DNA from: Eubacteriales bacterium
GTDB lineage: Bacteria > Bacillota > Clostridia > Peptostreptococcales > Anaerovoracaceae
Direction: 5' to 3'
DNA length: 57,087 nucleotides
Assembly (NCBI GenBank): GCA_028706405.1
Contig: JAQWBM010000011.1
Coordinates: 1 to 57,087, forward strand
The notes below the pieces were generated by a model. The model made no database searches, had not been told where the DNA came from, and saw nothing but the letters and a program-made list of their open reading frames with translations. Numbering within the stretch: the stretch's first letter is position 1; every line of letters starts with the position of its first letter. This document shows positions 1-8,630 of the stretch, in pieces. Made by a program: the position numbers and the translations under genes.

Positions 1-831
1 AAAATTGGAATCGTTGGACTGGGCTTGATTGGAGGCTCTATCGCAAAGGCGATAAAACAGAATACAGAGCATGAGGTATTGGGTACAGATCTATTAGAGT
101 CGGTAGTATGCAAAGCATTGCTGCTGTAGGCCATAGATGAACGTCTGACCTATGATAGCATTGGTCAGTGTGATATTATGATTCTTTCATTATATCCCGG
201 CGCGACGATTGAATATGTGAAGGCTCATCAAGGATACTTAAAAAAAGGTGCGTTTGTTATCGACTGCTGTGGTGTGAAAGAAGCCGTGTGTGCAGAGATA
301 CAGCCTATCGCAGCAGAGCAAGGTTTTGCTTATGTGGGCGGTCATCCTATGGCAGGAATTGAATTTTCCGGGTTCAAGTATTCTCAGAATGACCTGTTCA
401 AGCATGCATCAATGATTCTGACTCCGCAAACAGATATGAGTATACAGGATATGGATTTGTTGAAAAAGCTCTGGCTTTCATTGGGCTTTAATCATGTACA
501 GATATCAACACCCACGGAGCATGATAGGATGATTGCCTTCACATCTCAGCTTCCTCATGTGCTCTCCAGCGCATATATAAAAAGTTCCTCTTCCTTTAAG
601 CATAAAGGTTATTCTGCCGGAAGCTATAAAGATTTGAGCAGAGTCGCCAAATTGAATGAATCAATGTGGACAGAGCTTTTTATGCTTAACCGTGATAATC
701 TTGTTGAAGAAATTGATGGAGTGATCGATAGACTTCTTCAATATCGTGATGCTATAAAAAAAGGAAATGAAAAAAAGCTTTGGGATTTGCTTCACGAAGG
801 AACAGAACGAAAAACTCTGATTGACGGCTGA
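1..831 (+). pseudogene. tyrA: Prephenate dehydrogenase, interrupted by an in-frame TAG
   Basis: Oxidises prephenate to 4-hydroxyphenylpyruvate in tyrosine synthesis. Reading frame 1 from the first base gives a Rossmann dinucleotide-binding start (GLGLIGGS, residues about 6-13 of the visible part). A TAG stop follows at 127-129, and the same frame then continues as AIDERLTYD and on to the natural stop at 829-831. Downstream features fit TyrA: GGHPMAG and the helical C-terminal dimerisation domain. Probably only the first codon or two lie outside the window. The downstream part has an ATG at 178 but no clear ribosome binding site there, so a separate functional product is unlikely because the NAD-binding motif would be lost. 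A single substitution from AAG, CAG or GAG, or a sequencing error, would explain the stop. Confidence 0.85.
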
Positions 832-908
832 AATTCAGCGATTTGAATGAACAGACTGAGGCATATTATTCAAAGAAGGGGGGATTATAATATTGAGGTG
901 ATTTTTCT

Positions 909-1037
909 ATGAAGACTAAAAGTAAATCTAAAAAAAATAAGAAAATGAACGAAGAAAACAAAAAAGGTAATATTTCAGGGAAATCTTACGGTAAAAACCA
1001 GGGGGACACCTCTAAATATGATGGTATAGGTCCATAA
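909..1037 (+). CDS. Small lysine/asparagine-rich hypothetical protein (42 aa)
   Basis: A 42-codon reading frame with a good ribosome binding site (GAGGTG at 894-899, eight bases before the ATG). The product is strongly basic: the N-terminal half is mostly Lys, Ser and Asn, followed by a Gly/Tyr-containing tail ending in GIGP. No domain is recognised and there is no signal peptide or membrane segment. It sits alone between tyrA and pit, followed by a perfect inverted repeat. Very small basic proteins of this type can be spore or nucleic-acid associated, but nothing here proves a role. The ribosome binding site and isolated position support it being real; size and composition limit confidence. 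Confidence 0.45.
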   Translation: MKTKSKSKKNKKMNEENKKGNISGKSYGKNQGDTSKYDGIGP

Positions 1038-1124
1038 TACAAACAGGTGTCAAGTAACAAACTGAATCAATGAGTAATATCTGAAGAAAAACTTGCCTTT
1101 TGAACCCATCAACAAACGAACCGA

Positions 1125-1154
1125 CTAAAAGCCTCGCATTTGCGAGGCTTTTAG
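1125..1154 (+). terminator. Perfect 14-bp inverted repeat, terminator-like
   Basis: CTAAAAGCCTCGCA and its exact complement are separated by two bases. The 3' arm ends in CTTTTAG, giving a short T-run inside the stem. It lies about 90 bases after the small lysine-rich ORF and before the pit promoter, as expected for a terminator separating them, and could work in both directions. Confidence 0.6.
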
Positions 1155-1225
1155 CATTCTTTAAGCCATACCCTGCACAAAAGGCAGTGAACAGTAACTT
1201 CAGCACATTTATTAGTCGAACATTA

Positions 1226-1254
1226 TTGTAAAAAGGGCTTAAAAGTGTTATTAT
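1226..1254 (+). promoter_or_regulatory. Sigma-A type promoter for pit
   Basis: TTGTAA at 1226-1231, a 17-base spacer and TATTAT at 1249-1254, about 27 bases upstream of the pit start codon with an AAGGAGG ribosome binding site between. No Pho-box-like repeats are obvious. Confidence 0.5.
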
Positions 1255-1280
1255 GTTATAGTTTCATAAGGAGGCAAACA

Positions 1281-2333
1281 ATGGCAGTGTCACTTGTTGA
1301 TTTTATTTATCAATTATCGTCAAACCCAGCGCTTGTCGTAACAACAATATTAACCTTAGGGGTGATACTGGTTAATGGATGGACAGATGCGCCGAATGCT
1401 ATCGCTACTTGCGTTTCCACTCGCTCCCTGGGACCTCGTACCGCAATTTTAATGGCAGCGGTTTTTAACTTTTTGGGAGTATTTCTTATGACAATGGTCA
1501 ATGCGACCGTTGCGCAGACCATATACAGAATGGTCGATTTTGGAGGGAAATCGGATGATGCGCTCACAGCCCTTTGTGCTGCATTATTCGCAATTGTAAT
1601 ATGGGCGACCTCCGCCTGGTGGTTTGGAATCCCTACAAGCGAAAGCCATGCCTTGATCGCAGGGCTCTCAGGAGCAGCTATTGCATTGCAGGGTGGTTTG
1701 GCGGGAATAAACGGATCAGAATGGATAAAAGTCATTTACGGACTTGTACTTTCAACTGTCATGGGATTTGCCATGGGATATGTTTCAGTAAAAGGGATAG
1801 AATCACTTTTCCGAAGCATAGACAGGAGAAAGGCCTTCGCGGTATTTAAGAATGCTCAGATCGGCACCGCGGCCGGAATGGCCTTTATGCATGGAGCTCA
1901 GGACGGTCAGAAGTTTATGGGAGTATTCATGATTGGAATGTTCCTTGCGAAGGGGCAGGGCAATGTCACTGAATTTCAGATCCCTCTGTGGCTGATGATT
2001 CTTTGCTCTGTGGTGATGGCGCTGGGCACTTCTATCGGAGGATACCGCATCATTAAATCTGTTGGGATGGACATGGTTAAGCTTGAAAAGTATCAGGGGT
2101 TTTCTGCTGATTTGGCTGCAGTGCTGTGCTTGTTTACCGCCTCGCTCTTTGGATTGCCTGTGAGCACAACCCATACCAAGACAACCGCGATCATGGGTGT
2201 GGGAGCGGCAAGAAGGCTTACCGCCGTCAATTGGGGCATTGTCAGGGAGATGATAACCGCCTGGATTTTGACTTTTCCGGGCTGCGGGGCGATCGGATTT
2301 TTTATGGCATTGCTATTTATGAAAATTTTTTAA
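1281..2333 (+). CDS. pit: Inorganic phosphate transporter, PiT family
   Basis: Membrane low-affinity phosphate importer (cation-coupled in this family). The 350-residue protein is highly hydrophobic with the internally duplicated PiT architecture. The first repeat has the GWTDAPNAIATCVSTR signature near residues 34-50 (family motif GxNDxxNA) and the second half has GTSIGGYRIIKSVG and GLPVSTTHTKT. The start at 1281 is chosen because AAGGAGG lies directly upstream; an in-frame ATG at 1245 lacks one. Length and order match bacterial Pit proteins. It is followed 103 bases later by the PhoU-like partner that usually accompanies Pit, so the two probably form one unit. Confidence 0.93.
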   Translation: MAVSLVDFIYQLSSNPALVVTTILTLGVILVNGWTDAPNAIATCVSTRSLGPRTAILMAAVFNFLGVFLMTMVNATVAQTIYRMVDFGGKSDDALTALCAALFAIVIWATSAWWFGIPTSESHALIAGLSGAAIALQGGLAGINGSEWIKVIYGLVLSTVMGFAMGYVSVKGIESLFRSIDRRKAFAVFKNAQIGTAAGMAFMHGAQDGQKFMGVFMIGMFLAKGQGNVTEFQIPLWLMILCSVVMALGTSIGGYRIIKSVGMDMVKLEKYQGFSADLAAVLCLFTASLFGLPVSTTHTKTTAIMGVGAARRLTAVNWGIVREMITAWILTFPGCGAIGFFMALLFMKIF

Positions 2334-2436
2334 TATAGAGGCTTCTGAATAAACCTTATAGATAAATGAATCGAAGGTAAATGGGGCAACAAGGATTGCC
2401 TTGTTCGTTGAAGCAAGATTAAAGGAGAAAACTATA

Positions 2437-3060
2437 ATGGCATTAAAGAAAGATGAGACCTATTTTGACACGTTTGTTAAGCTGGTGAATTATTCCTGCC
2501 AGGCCGCTGCCCTGTTAAGCGAGATTATGCATAATTTTAATCCTGATGAACTGGAAGAACAAATGAAGAAGATGCATAATATCGAGCATGCAGGCGACGT
2601 GGAACGCCATATTATGATGAAAAGGCTTGCCCGGGAATTTATTACGCCGATCGAAAGAGAAGACATCGTTGCAATGGCGGATGCTATCGACAATGTAACG
2701 GATAATCTTGAAGACGTTCTGATGCGCATGTACATGTTTAATATCAAGACAATGAGAGATGATGCGCTGAAAATGGCGGCAATCATTGTAAAATGCTGTT
2801 ATGCCCTAAAACAGGCATTGGTCGAATTTCATAATTTCAGAAAATCCCCGACATTGCACGGATTGATCATTGAAATTAACAGGTTGGAAGAAGAAGGGGA
2901 CGCGCTGTTTACAAAAGCGGTTCGAAATCTATACGTTCATGGGAAGGACCCTCTTGAGGTTTATGGGTGGAGCCGTGCGTTGCACTTCATGGAAATTTGT
3001 TGTGACGCCTGCGAGGGTGTTGCAGACGTAATCGAAAGCGTCATGATGAAGAACTCTTAA
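2437..3060 (+). CDS. DUF47 family PhoU-like Pit accessory protein
   Basis: A 207-residue, mostly helical cytoplasmic protein of the DUF47/PhoU-like family encoded beside Pit transporters. Visible family features are the DTFVKLVNY start, the EHAGDVERH segment near residues 50-58, EREDIVAMADAIDNVTDNLED, and a second repeat with EEEGDALF. These acidic ExxxD patterns in PhoU-like three-helix bundles bind metal. The start at 2437 has AAAGGAG nine bases upstream. It probably modulates Pit activity, by inference from conserved gene pairing. A small hairpin at about 2386-2403 lies in the spacer between the genes and might adjust their ratio. Confidence 0.9.
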   Translation: MALKKDETYFDTFVKLVNYSCQAAALLSEIMHNFNPDELEEQMKKMHNIEHAGDVERHIMMKRLAREFITPIEREDIVAMADAIDNVTDNLEDVLMRMYMFNIKTMRDDALKMAAIIVKCCYALKQALVEFHNFRKSPTLHGLIIEINRLEEEGDALFTKAVRNLYVHGKDPLEVYGWSRALHFMEICCDACEGVADVIESVMMKNS

Positions 3061-3125
3061 TGCCTGCTGCATTGACTGCGGATTTATCGAACAGGGGACG
3101 AAGAAGTTTAAAACGGGAGGCCGGC

Positions 3126-3737
3126 ATGCGAATCATCGCGGCGACACAGAATAAACATAAAATTGAAGAAATCCAGGCTATCACCAGAGAATTCGACATG
3201 GAGGTCATCTCCAGAGGGGAAGCGGGTATTCCCGATATTAAAATCATTGAGGACGGCAAGACATTTGAGGAAAATTCAGAAAAAAAAGCAAGAGAAATCA
3301 TGATGCTTTCCGGAGAAACAACTATAGCTGATGATTCCGGAATAATGGTAGATGCGCTGGGGGGAGCTCCAGATGTTATTTCAGCCAGGTTTGCAGGTGA
3401 AGATGCCCATGACGCAAAAAATAATGAAAAGCTGCTGAGTCTTCTTTTGGGAGTGGAACCAGAAAATCGGACCGCGCGCTTTGTATCGGTAATAACCCTG
3501 GTATATTCCGATGGTAGAAAGATTGTTGCAAGAGGTGAATGTGAGGGGCATATTTTATATCAGGAGCGAGGAAGCAATGGTTTCGGTTATGATCCGCTGT
3601 TTGTCCCTTTGGGCTATGATAAAACTTTTGCTGAGCTTTCAGGAGAAGAAAAAAATAAGATCAGCCATAGAGCAATAGCCTTGCAGCATCTTAGAAAGTT
3701 ACTGGCAGAGGAAAGAGAACTGAAGAAAAAGGATTGA
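3126..3737 (+). CDS. rdgB: RdgB/HAM1 family non-canonical purine NTP pyrophosphatase
   Basis: Hydrolyses ITP, dITP and XTP to the monophosphates, keeping deaminated purines out of nucleic acids. The 203-residue protein begins with the classic ATQNKHKIEEI motif and has TFEENSEKKAR, the DDSGIMVDALGGAPDVISARFAG core, the NGFGYDPLFVP motif and SHRAIALQ near the C-terminus. The start at 3126 has GGGAGG five bases upstream; an in-frame ATG at 3060, overlapping the preceding stop, has no ribosome binding site. It starts 65 bases after the PhoU-like gene and may be co-transcribed with it. Confidence 0.94.
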   Translation: MRIIAATQNKHKIEEIQAITREFDMEVISRGEAGIPDIKIIEDGKTFEENSEKKAREIMMLSGETTIADDSGIMVDALGGAPDVISARFAGEDAHDAKNNEKLLSLLLGVEPENRTARFVSVITLVYSDGRKIVARGECEGHILYQERGSNGFGYDPLFVPLGYDKTFAELSGEEKNKISHRAIALQHLRKLLAEERELKKKD

Positions 3738-3808
3738 GAATATTTTTATAGGGGTAGTATTGAAAATATTGAGACTATGAGAAAAGGATTAACCGGGGAT
3801 AATATAAT

Positions 3809-4645
3809 ATGAAAAACAGAACTTTTCGTAATGTGACATTAATGGTCATCAAACGTATGTCAGAACCATATTATCAAGGCGTGGCGGCGGAGCTGGCATT
3901 CTTCTTTTTGCTGTCTCTGGTTCCCATCACTATAATTTTAGGAGAAATGATGGGTTTTTTTTCCATATCGATGGTAGTTGTGCGAAATTTGATTTATGAA
4001 TATGTTTCACCCGAATTTTATGAGACCCTGTCTGAATATTTTACTTATACTCCGTCAGGTGTAATAAGCGTAGCCTTTCTTATTTTTGCGCTGTGGGCTG
4101 CCTCCAAGGCACAGTATTCCATGATGCGCATCACAAATTACTCATTTACCGGACATCCATACGGCGGGAGAGGCTTTTTCAGAGAACGGTTTAGAGCAAT
4201 CAAAACTATTGTGATTACTCTGTTTACTATTTCCTTCGGTTTGTTGGTCCTTGTTTACGGAGTAATCCTAATCGATATCCTTACGGCTTATGTCAATAAA
4301 ATCATGAATGTAGAATTTGCTTTAGACAGTATATGGATTGTATTGCGCTGGCCTGTTGCCACAATACTGTTTTTTCTAATGGTCAGTTATAATTACTATG
4401 TGCTTCCGTCGGAACGTATCTCATTTAAAAAAATATTGCCAGGAAGTATATCGGCATCCGCCGGTATACTGCTGGCAACATGGATTTATTCATATTACGC
4501 GTCCATTTTCGCCAATTACGATCTTCTTTACGGAAGTTTGGCGGCCATAGTTGCGTTGCTTTTCTGGTTTTACATTCTCGGCTACATTCTGGTTATAGGT
4601 ATACAGATAAATGTAGTCTGGGATAAGCTTAAACCTGACAAATAG
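3809..4645 (+). CDS. YihY/BrkB family integral membrane protein
   Basis: A 278-residue polytopic membrane protein of the YihY (formerly RNase BN, UPF0761) family. Seen: the N-terminal segment with GVAAELAFFFLLSLVPI (the conserved A-[YF]-[YF] first helix), about six hydrophobic segments, YNYYVLPSERISFKKILPG in the fifth, and a final segment with LYGSLAAIVALLFWFYI. Biochemical function is not firmly known; the old ribonuclease assignment was retracted. The start has a GGGG-containing site upstream. It ends 33 bases before the converging serA gene. Confidence 0.9.
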   Translation: MKNRTFRNVTLMVIKRMSEPYYQGVAAELAFFFLLSLVPITIILGEMMGFFSISMVVVRNLIYEYVSPEFYETLSEYFTYTPSGVISVAFLIFALWAASKAQYSMMRITNYSFTGHPYGGRGFFRERFRAIKTIVITLFTISFGLLVLVYGVILIDILTAYVNKIMNVEFALDSIWIVLRWPVATILFFLMVSYNYYVLPSERISFKKILPGSISASAGILLATWIYSYYASIFANYDLLYGSLAAIVALLFWFYILGYILVIGIQINVVWDKLKPDK

Positions 4646-4678
4646 AGGCGGTCCCGAGAGCCGGTATCTCGCGTTCGG

Positions 4679-5845
4679 TCAGGACTCCTGTCGAATAACA
4701 CGTGCGGAGATAATCCCATTTACTCCCAATGCATTCTTCAGTTCAGTTTCATCGACCTCTGAATCAACGTCTATGAGCGTGTATGCCAAGTCACCCTTAC
4801 TTCTGTTGTTTAAGTCGCTGATATTGATATTCATATCCGCCAATATGCCCGTGACTTTACCGAGAATGGCAGGCACGTTCTTATTCAAAATAGCGATTCT
4901 GCTTTTAGCAGTGATGATTCCCAATGAACAGTTCGGGAAGTTCACAGAGTTTGTGATATTTCCGTTTTCTATATAATCCATCAGTTGATCCACTGCCATT
5001 CTGGCGCAGTTTTCTTCGGATTCCTTTGTAGATGCTCCAAGATGCGGGATGCAAATGGCATCTTCCAGACAAAGAATTTGCTCTGATGGGAAGTCCGTCA
5101 CATATTTTCGTACCTTGCCCGATTCTATAGCTTTCGTAACATCTTGCTCACTGACGATCTGATCCCTGGAGAAGTTCAGGAGGCAAACGCCGTCCTTCAT
5201 CATTTCAAATCTTTTTTCATTTATCATTTCGTCTGTATTTTCCATATAAGGAACATGGATCGTAATATAATCGCAGTGCGGAAGGACCAGATCCAATGAT
5301 TCATGGATATCAATTGTGCTGGACAATTCATGTGCTGATGCGATAGACATATAAGGATCGTATCCGAGGACGTTCATTCCCAAACTTTCCGCTGCATTTG
5401 CCACCATAACGCCGATGGAACCAAGACCGATCACTCCGAGAGTTTTTCCTTTGATTTCATGACCTGCAAACTGTGATTTATTTTTTTCAACGGTTATAGA
5501 GACGTCCTCTTTAATTGTTTTAGTCCAGGCGATTGCATTGGTAACATTCCTTGCCGTCATCAGTATGCCTGTGAGCACAAGCTCCTTAACAGCATTTGCA
5601 TTCGCTCCCGGCGTATTGAAAACAACTATGCCCTTTTGTGAACAAAGGTCCACCGGGATATTGTTTACGCCGGCTCCTGCTCTGGAAATAGCTAGCAGAC
5701 TGTCAGACAGTATCATGGAATGCATATCCTGACTTCTGACCAGGATTCCGTTGGCTTCTTCCCGATCATCGATAATAGTATAATGTGAATTGAAGCGTTC
5801 CAAGCCCTTTGGCGATATCTTGTTTAATGTTGCAATCTTATACAT
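4679..5845 (-). CDS. serA: D-3-phosphoglycerate dehydrogenase with C-terminal ACT domain
   Basis: First step of serine synthesis, oxidising 3-phosphoglycerate to 3-phosphohydroxypyruvate with NAD. The 388-residue protein has the NAD-binding fold GVIGLGSIG at about 138-146, the catalytic Arg in NFSRDQI, the conserved E region and the catalytic His in PHLGAST. The C-terminal about 75 residues form an ACT domain (ISDLNNRSKGDLAYTLIDVD), which usually senses serine. It lacks the long intervening domain of the mycobacterial type. AGGAG precedes the ATG. It is divergent from serC across 133 bases with a shared symmetrical promoter. Confidence 0.94.
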   Translation of the reverse strand: MYKIATLNKISPKGLERFNSHYTIIDDREEANGILVRSQDMHSMILSDSLLAISRAGAGVNNIPVDLCSQKGIVVFNTPGANANAVKELVLTGILMTARNVTNAIAWTKTIKEDVSITVEKNKSQFAGHEIKGKTLGVIGLGSIGVMVANAAESLGMNVLGYDPYMSIASAHELSSTIDIHESLDLVLPHCDYITIHVPYMENTDEMINEKRFEMMKDGVCLLNFSRDQIVSEQDVTKAIESGKVRKYVTDFPSEQILCLEDAICIPHLGASTKESEENCARMAVDQLMDYIENGNITNSVNFPNCSLGIITAKSRIAILNKNVPAILGKVTGILADMNINISDLNNRSKGDLAYTLIDVDSEVDETELKNALGVNGIISARVIRQES

Positions 5846-5910
5846 TTTTTCATCTCCTGAATGATTAGAATTACCTTAATAGGTATAACTGTGTTTGCCA
5901 TACAAAATGG

Positions 5911-5949
5911 ATTATATCACTTTACGATATTTTGGTAAAGTGATATAAT
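5911..5949. promoter_or_regulatory. Symmetrical overlapping divergent promoters of serA and serC
   Basis: An inverted repeat with perfect 13-base arms (5912-5924 and 5936-5948) and an 11-base centre. Each strand carries a near-identical promoter inside it: TTTACG/TTTACC, 17 bases, TATAAT. The plus -10 is 5944-5949 and the minus -10 is 5911-5916. The two promoters occupy the same DNA, so a polymerase on one should exclude the other, or one repressor could close both. No regulator gene lies next to it. Confidence 0.65.
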
Positions 5950-5978
5950 TATATAAAATTAAACTGGAGGAAATAATT

Positions 5979-7070
5979 ATGAACAAAGCAGAAAGAGTCT
6001 TTAATTTTTCAGCAGGACCCTCCATGCTCCCATTAGAGGTGATGGAACTTGCTGCAGAACAGTTAACAAACTATAACGGCTGCGGTATGTCTGTTATGGA
6101 AATGAGCCATCGTTCCAAAGAGTTTGAGGAAATTATTCACACTGCAGAAAGCAATTTGAGAGAAATCATGAATATCCCTTACAATTATAAAATATTGTTT
6201 TTGCAGGGTGGGGCAACGCTCCAGTTTTCGATGATTCCAATTAACCTGCTTCGTAATTCAAAAAAAGCGGACTACATTGTGACCGGTTCCTGGGCTAAAA
6301 AAGCAGCGGCTGAAGCAAAAAAGTTTGGACAGATAAATATCGTTGCTTCCTCGGAGGAGAGTAATTTTACCTATATTCCAGAGGTGAAACGAGAAGATTT
6401 TACCCCGGATGCAGATTATGTTCATATAACACTTAACAATACTATTTACGGTACAAAGTTTACAAATATACCGGATACTGGAGAAAAACCTCTGGTATCA
6501 GACCTTTCATCCTGCATATTGTCTGAAGAGTTGAATGTTTCAAAATTTGGATTGATTTATGCAGGTGCTCAGAAAAATATAGGTCCTTCGGGAGTGACTG
6601 TCGTCATAATCAGAGAGGATTTGCTGGGACATGCTCCCAAAGATACTCCGGTTTACCTGGACTATAAAATACATGCTGATAACGAATCCATGTACAATAC
6701 GCCGCCGACCTTTGGCATTTATATGGCAGGAGAAGTTTTCAAGAATATTAAGAAGCTGGGCGGAGTTTCGGCTATTGAAAAGATGAATAAAGAGAAGGCA
6801 ATGAAGCTCTACGAATGCATCGATAGAAGCAGCCTTTACAGCTGTCCTGTTGAGGTCAAGGACAGATCCTGGATGAACGTGGTATTTGTTACAGGGAATG
6901 AAGCGCTTGATAAGAAATTTACTGCAGAGTCAAAAGCAGCGGGTCTTTATAATCTTGGCGGACATCGCTCAATCGGTGGAATGAGGGCAAGTATATACAA
7001 TGCAATGCCTATGGCCGGCGTGGACGCACTCATTGACTTTATGAAAAAGTTCGAGGCGGAAAATTTATAG
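5979..7070 (+). CDS. serC: Phosphoserine aminotransferase
   Basis: PLP enzyme converting 3-phosphohydroxypyruvate and glutamate to phosphoserine and 2-oxoglutarate, the step after SerA. The 363-residue protein begins with the diagnostic NFSAGPSMLP, has GGATLQFSMIPINLL and the PLP-lysine region YAGAQKNIGPSG (Lys near residue 199), with NTPPTFGIYM and GGHRSIGGMRASIYNAM at the end. Length is normal for the family. CTGGAGG lies upstream of the ATG. With serA it supplies two of the three serine steps; no serB is seen in the window. Confidence 0.95.
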   Translation: MNKAERVFNFSAGPSMLPLEVMELAAEQLTNYNGCGMSVMEMSHRSKEFEEIIHTAESNLREIMNIPYNYKILFLQGGATLQFSMIPINLLRNSKKADYIVTGSWAKKAAAEAKKFGQINIVASSEESNFTYIPEVKREDFTPDADYVHITLNNTIYGTKFTNIPDTGEKPLVSDLSSCILSEELNVSKFGLIYAGAQKNIGPSGVTVVIIREDLLGHAPKDTPVYLDYKIHADNESMYNTPPTFGIYMAGEVFKNIKKLGGVSAIEKMNKEKAMKLYECIDRSSLYSCPVEVKDRSWMNVVFVTGNEALDKKFTAESKAAGLYNLGGHRSIGGMRASIYNAMPMAGVDALIDFMKKFEAENL

Positions 7071-7230
7071 AGTGAAAATTAATAAAAGTTTATACAATTG
7101 TTATAATATAGATGTTTTCTTATGGTATCATTAAGTAAGCATCTATATTTATGGGTTGTTGCCAAATAACATTTAAATAAATATTCTTGCGCTTTATGCG
7201 ACCGTTCAATTTGAAAGAAGGAAATGAAGG

Positions 7231-8442
7231 ATGAAGTATTTGATCTTGATTCCTGATGGGGCAGGCGATGAAGAAATTGCCATGCTAGGGAATAAAACAC
7301 CATTGCAAGCAGCAAAAATAAACTATATGGACCAATTGGCACAAAGAGGCATGGTTGGCTTAGTAAGAACTATCCCGCCGGGGATAGAACCGGGAAGCGA
7401 CGCGGCAAATCTTTCGGTTATGGGATATGACCCGGCAACCTATTTAACAGGCAGGTCACCGCTGGAAGCCGTGAGCATGGGTATTGAAATGTCAGATACT
7501 GATGTAGCCTTTAGAACGAATCTTGTAACTCTTAAGGGAGCGGGAAATTATGAGGATTTGATTGTTGATGATCATAGTGCAGGAGAGATCACCAGCGAGG
7601 AATCTCACATTTTGATAGAGTACATTGACGGGAAATTTGGTACGAAGCTAATGCGGTTCCACCCCGGAGTCAGTTACAGGCATGCGATGATAATTCATAA
7701 TGGCTCATTGGGTTACACTTTAACTCCGCCTCATGATATTTTGAACCAGAGGGTTGGGGATCATTTGCCCAAAGGAGAAGGCTCTGAATTTATAACCAAA
7801 ATGATGAAGGAAAGCTACGAGTTGCTGCGCAGTCATCCAGTCAATCTGGAACGTATAAGAAAAGGATTGAATGCCGCTAATTCTATCTGGATATGGGGAC
7901 AAGGAAAAAGACCGAGCCTGACATCATTTTATGAAAAGTACAGGGTTCATGGAACTGTAATTTCAGCCGTTGATTTGATCAAAGGTATTGGAATATGCGC
8001 AGGCTTGGATTCCGTTGATGTGGAAGGCGCGACAGGTACCATCAATACAAATTACAAAGGGAAGACAGAGGCAGCGATCGATGAATTTGCAAAAGGAAAA
8101 GACTTTATCTATCTTCATTTGGAAGCACCGGATGAATGCTCTCACCAAGGAGATTTGGAGGGTAAAATCAAGTCTCTCGAGTTGATAGACGAACAAGTCC
8201 TAAAACCAATATTGGATTATCTTTATTCTGCAGGGGAAGCATTTAAGGTGTTGATTTTGCCGGATCATAAAACCCCGCTGGCGATAAGGACCCATTCTGC
8301 AACACCGGTACCCTACGTTTTGTATAGAAGCGCTCAGGAGGCAAAGCCGGATACGGAAAGATGCTTTAATGAAAAGTCAGGAGCAGCAGGCAGGTTTTTT
8401 GAAAATGGTTTTGACCTGGCGGAATTCTTTTTTAGCGAATAG
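7231..8442 (+). CDS. apgM: Cofactor-independent phosphoglycerate mutase, ApgM type
   Basis: Interconverts 3- and 2-phosphoglycerate in glycolysis. The 403-residue protein belongs to the archaeal-type alkaline-phosphatase superfamily branch. Seen: N-terminal metal-binding IPDGAGDE, the GSDAANLSVMGYDP segment carrying the likely catalytic Ser, TGRSPLEA, HPGVSYRHAM, and C-terminal metal ligands in HLEAPDECSHQGD and LPDHKTP. It is shorter than the roughly 510-residue GpmI, which argues for ApgM. It follows serC by 160 bases that contain TATAAT (7099-7104), so it may be transcribed separately. It controls the 3-phosphoglycerate pool used by SerA, so the clustering makes metabolic sense. Confidence 0.92.
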   Translation: MKYLILIPDGAGDEEIAMLGNKTPLQAAKINYMDQLAQRGMVGLVRTIPPGIEPGSDAANLSVMGYDPATYLTGRSPLEAVSMGIEMSDTDVAFRTNLVTLKGAGNYEDLIVDDHSAGEITSEESHILIEYIDGKFGTKLMRFHPGVSYRHAMIIHNGSLGYTLTPPHDILNQRVGDHLPKGEGSEFITKMMKESYELLRSHPVNLERIRKGLNAANSIWIWGQGKRPSLTSFYEKYRVHGTVISAVDLIKGIGICAGLDSVDVEGATGTINTNYKGKTEAAIDEFAKGKDFIYLHLEAPDECSHQGDLEGKIKSLELIDEQVLKPILDYLYSAGEAFKVLILPDHKTPLAIRTHSATPVPYVLYRSAQEAKPDTERCFNEKSGAAGRFFENGFDLAEFFFSE

Positions 8443-8458
8443 GAAATATTGTGCGCCT

Positions 8459-8553
8459 CGCTGGGCACATCCCCTTGGAAACCGCCTCCTTTAAGATGCT
8501 CTGCATCAAAGTCGGTAATAGGGTTTACGGTTTCTGCGGGGATACACCCAGCG
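8459..8553. other. Nested hairpin element, candidate structured RNA (strand unknown)
   Basis: A long-range fold inside the 188-base gap between apgM and dacF. The outer stem CGCTGGG (8459-8465) pairs with CCCAGCG (8547-8553). After a 3x3 internal loop, ATCCCC (8469-8474) pairs with GGGGAT (8538-8543). After a second 3x3 loop, GAAACCG (8478-8484) pairs with CGGTTTC (8528-8534). The tip holds CTTT-AA-GATGC-TCT-GCATC-AAAG (8489-8511). A further hairpin, CAGCC-TTTC-GGCTG, is at 8591-8604. The gap is more GC-rich than its surroundings. I cannot match it to a riboswitch or RNA family from memory; a 6S-like rod is one possibility. Confidence 0.45.
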
Positions 8554-8630
8554 TGACACCAGCCACTTTTTCTATATAGTGACATCCGGTCAGCCTTTCG
8601 GCTGTAAGGCAAGTTTAGCATGAGGATAAT

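Noticed and set aside
8334..8621. Minus-strand open frame of 95 codons over the end of apgM and the gap
   Set aside because: No ribosome binding site, half lies antisense to apgM, and the gap is better explained by nested hairpins.
8443..8630. SRP RNA, tmRNA, RNase P, T-box or ydaO-type riboswitch
   Set aside because: None of the conserved sequence signatures I know for these classes is visible; left as unassigned structure.
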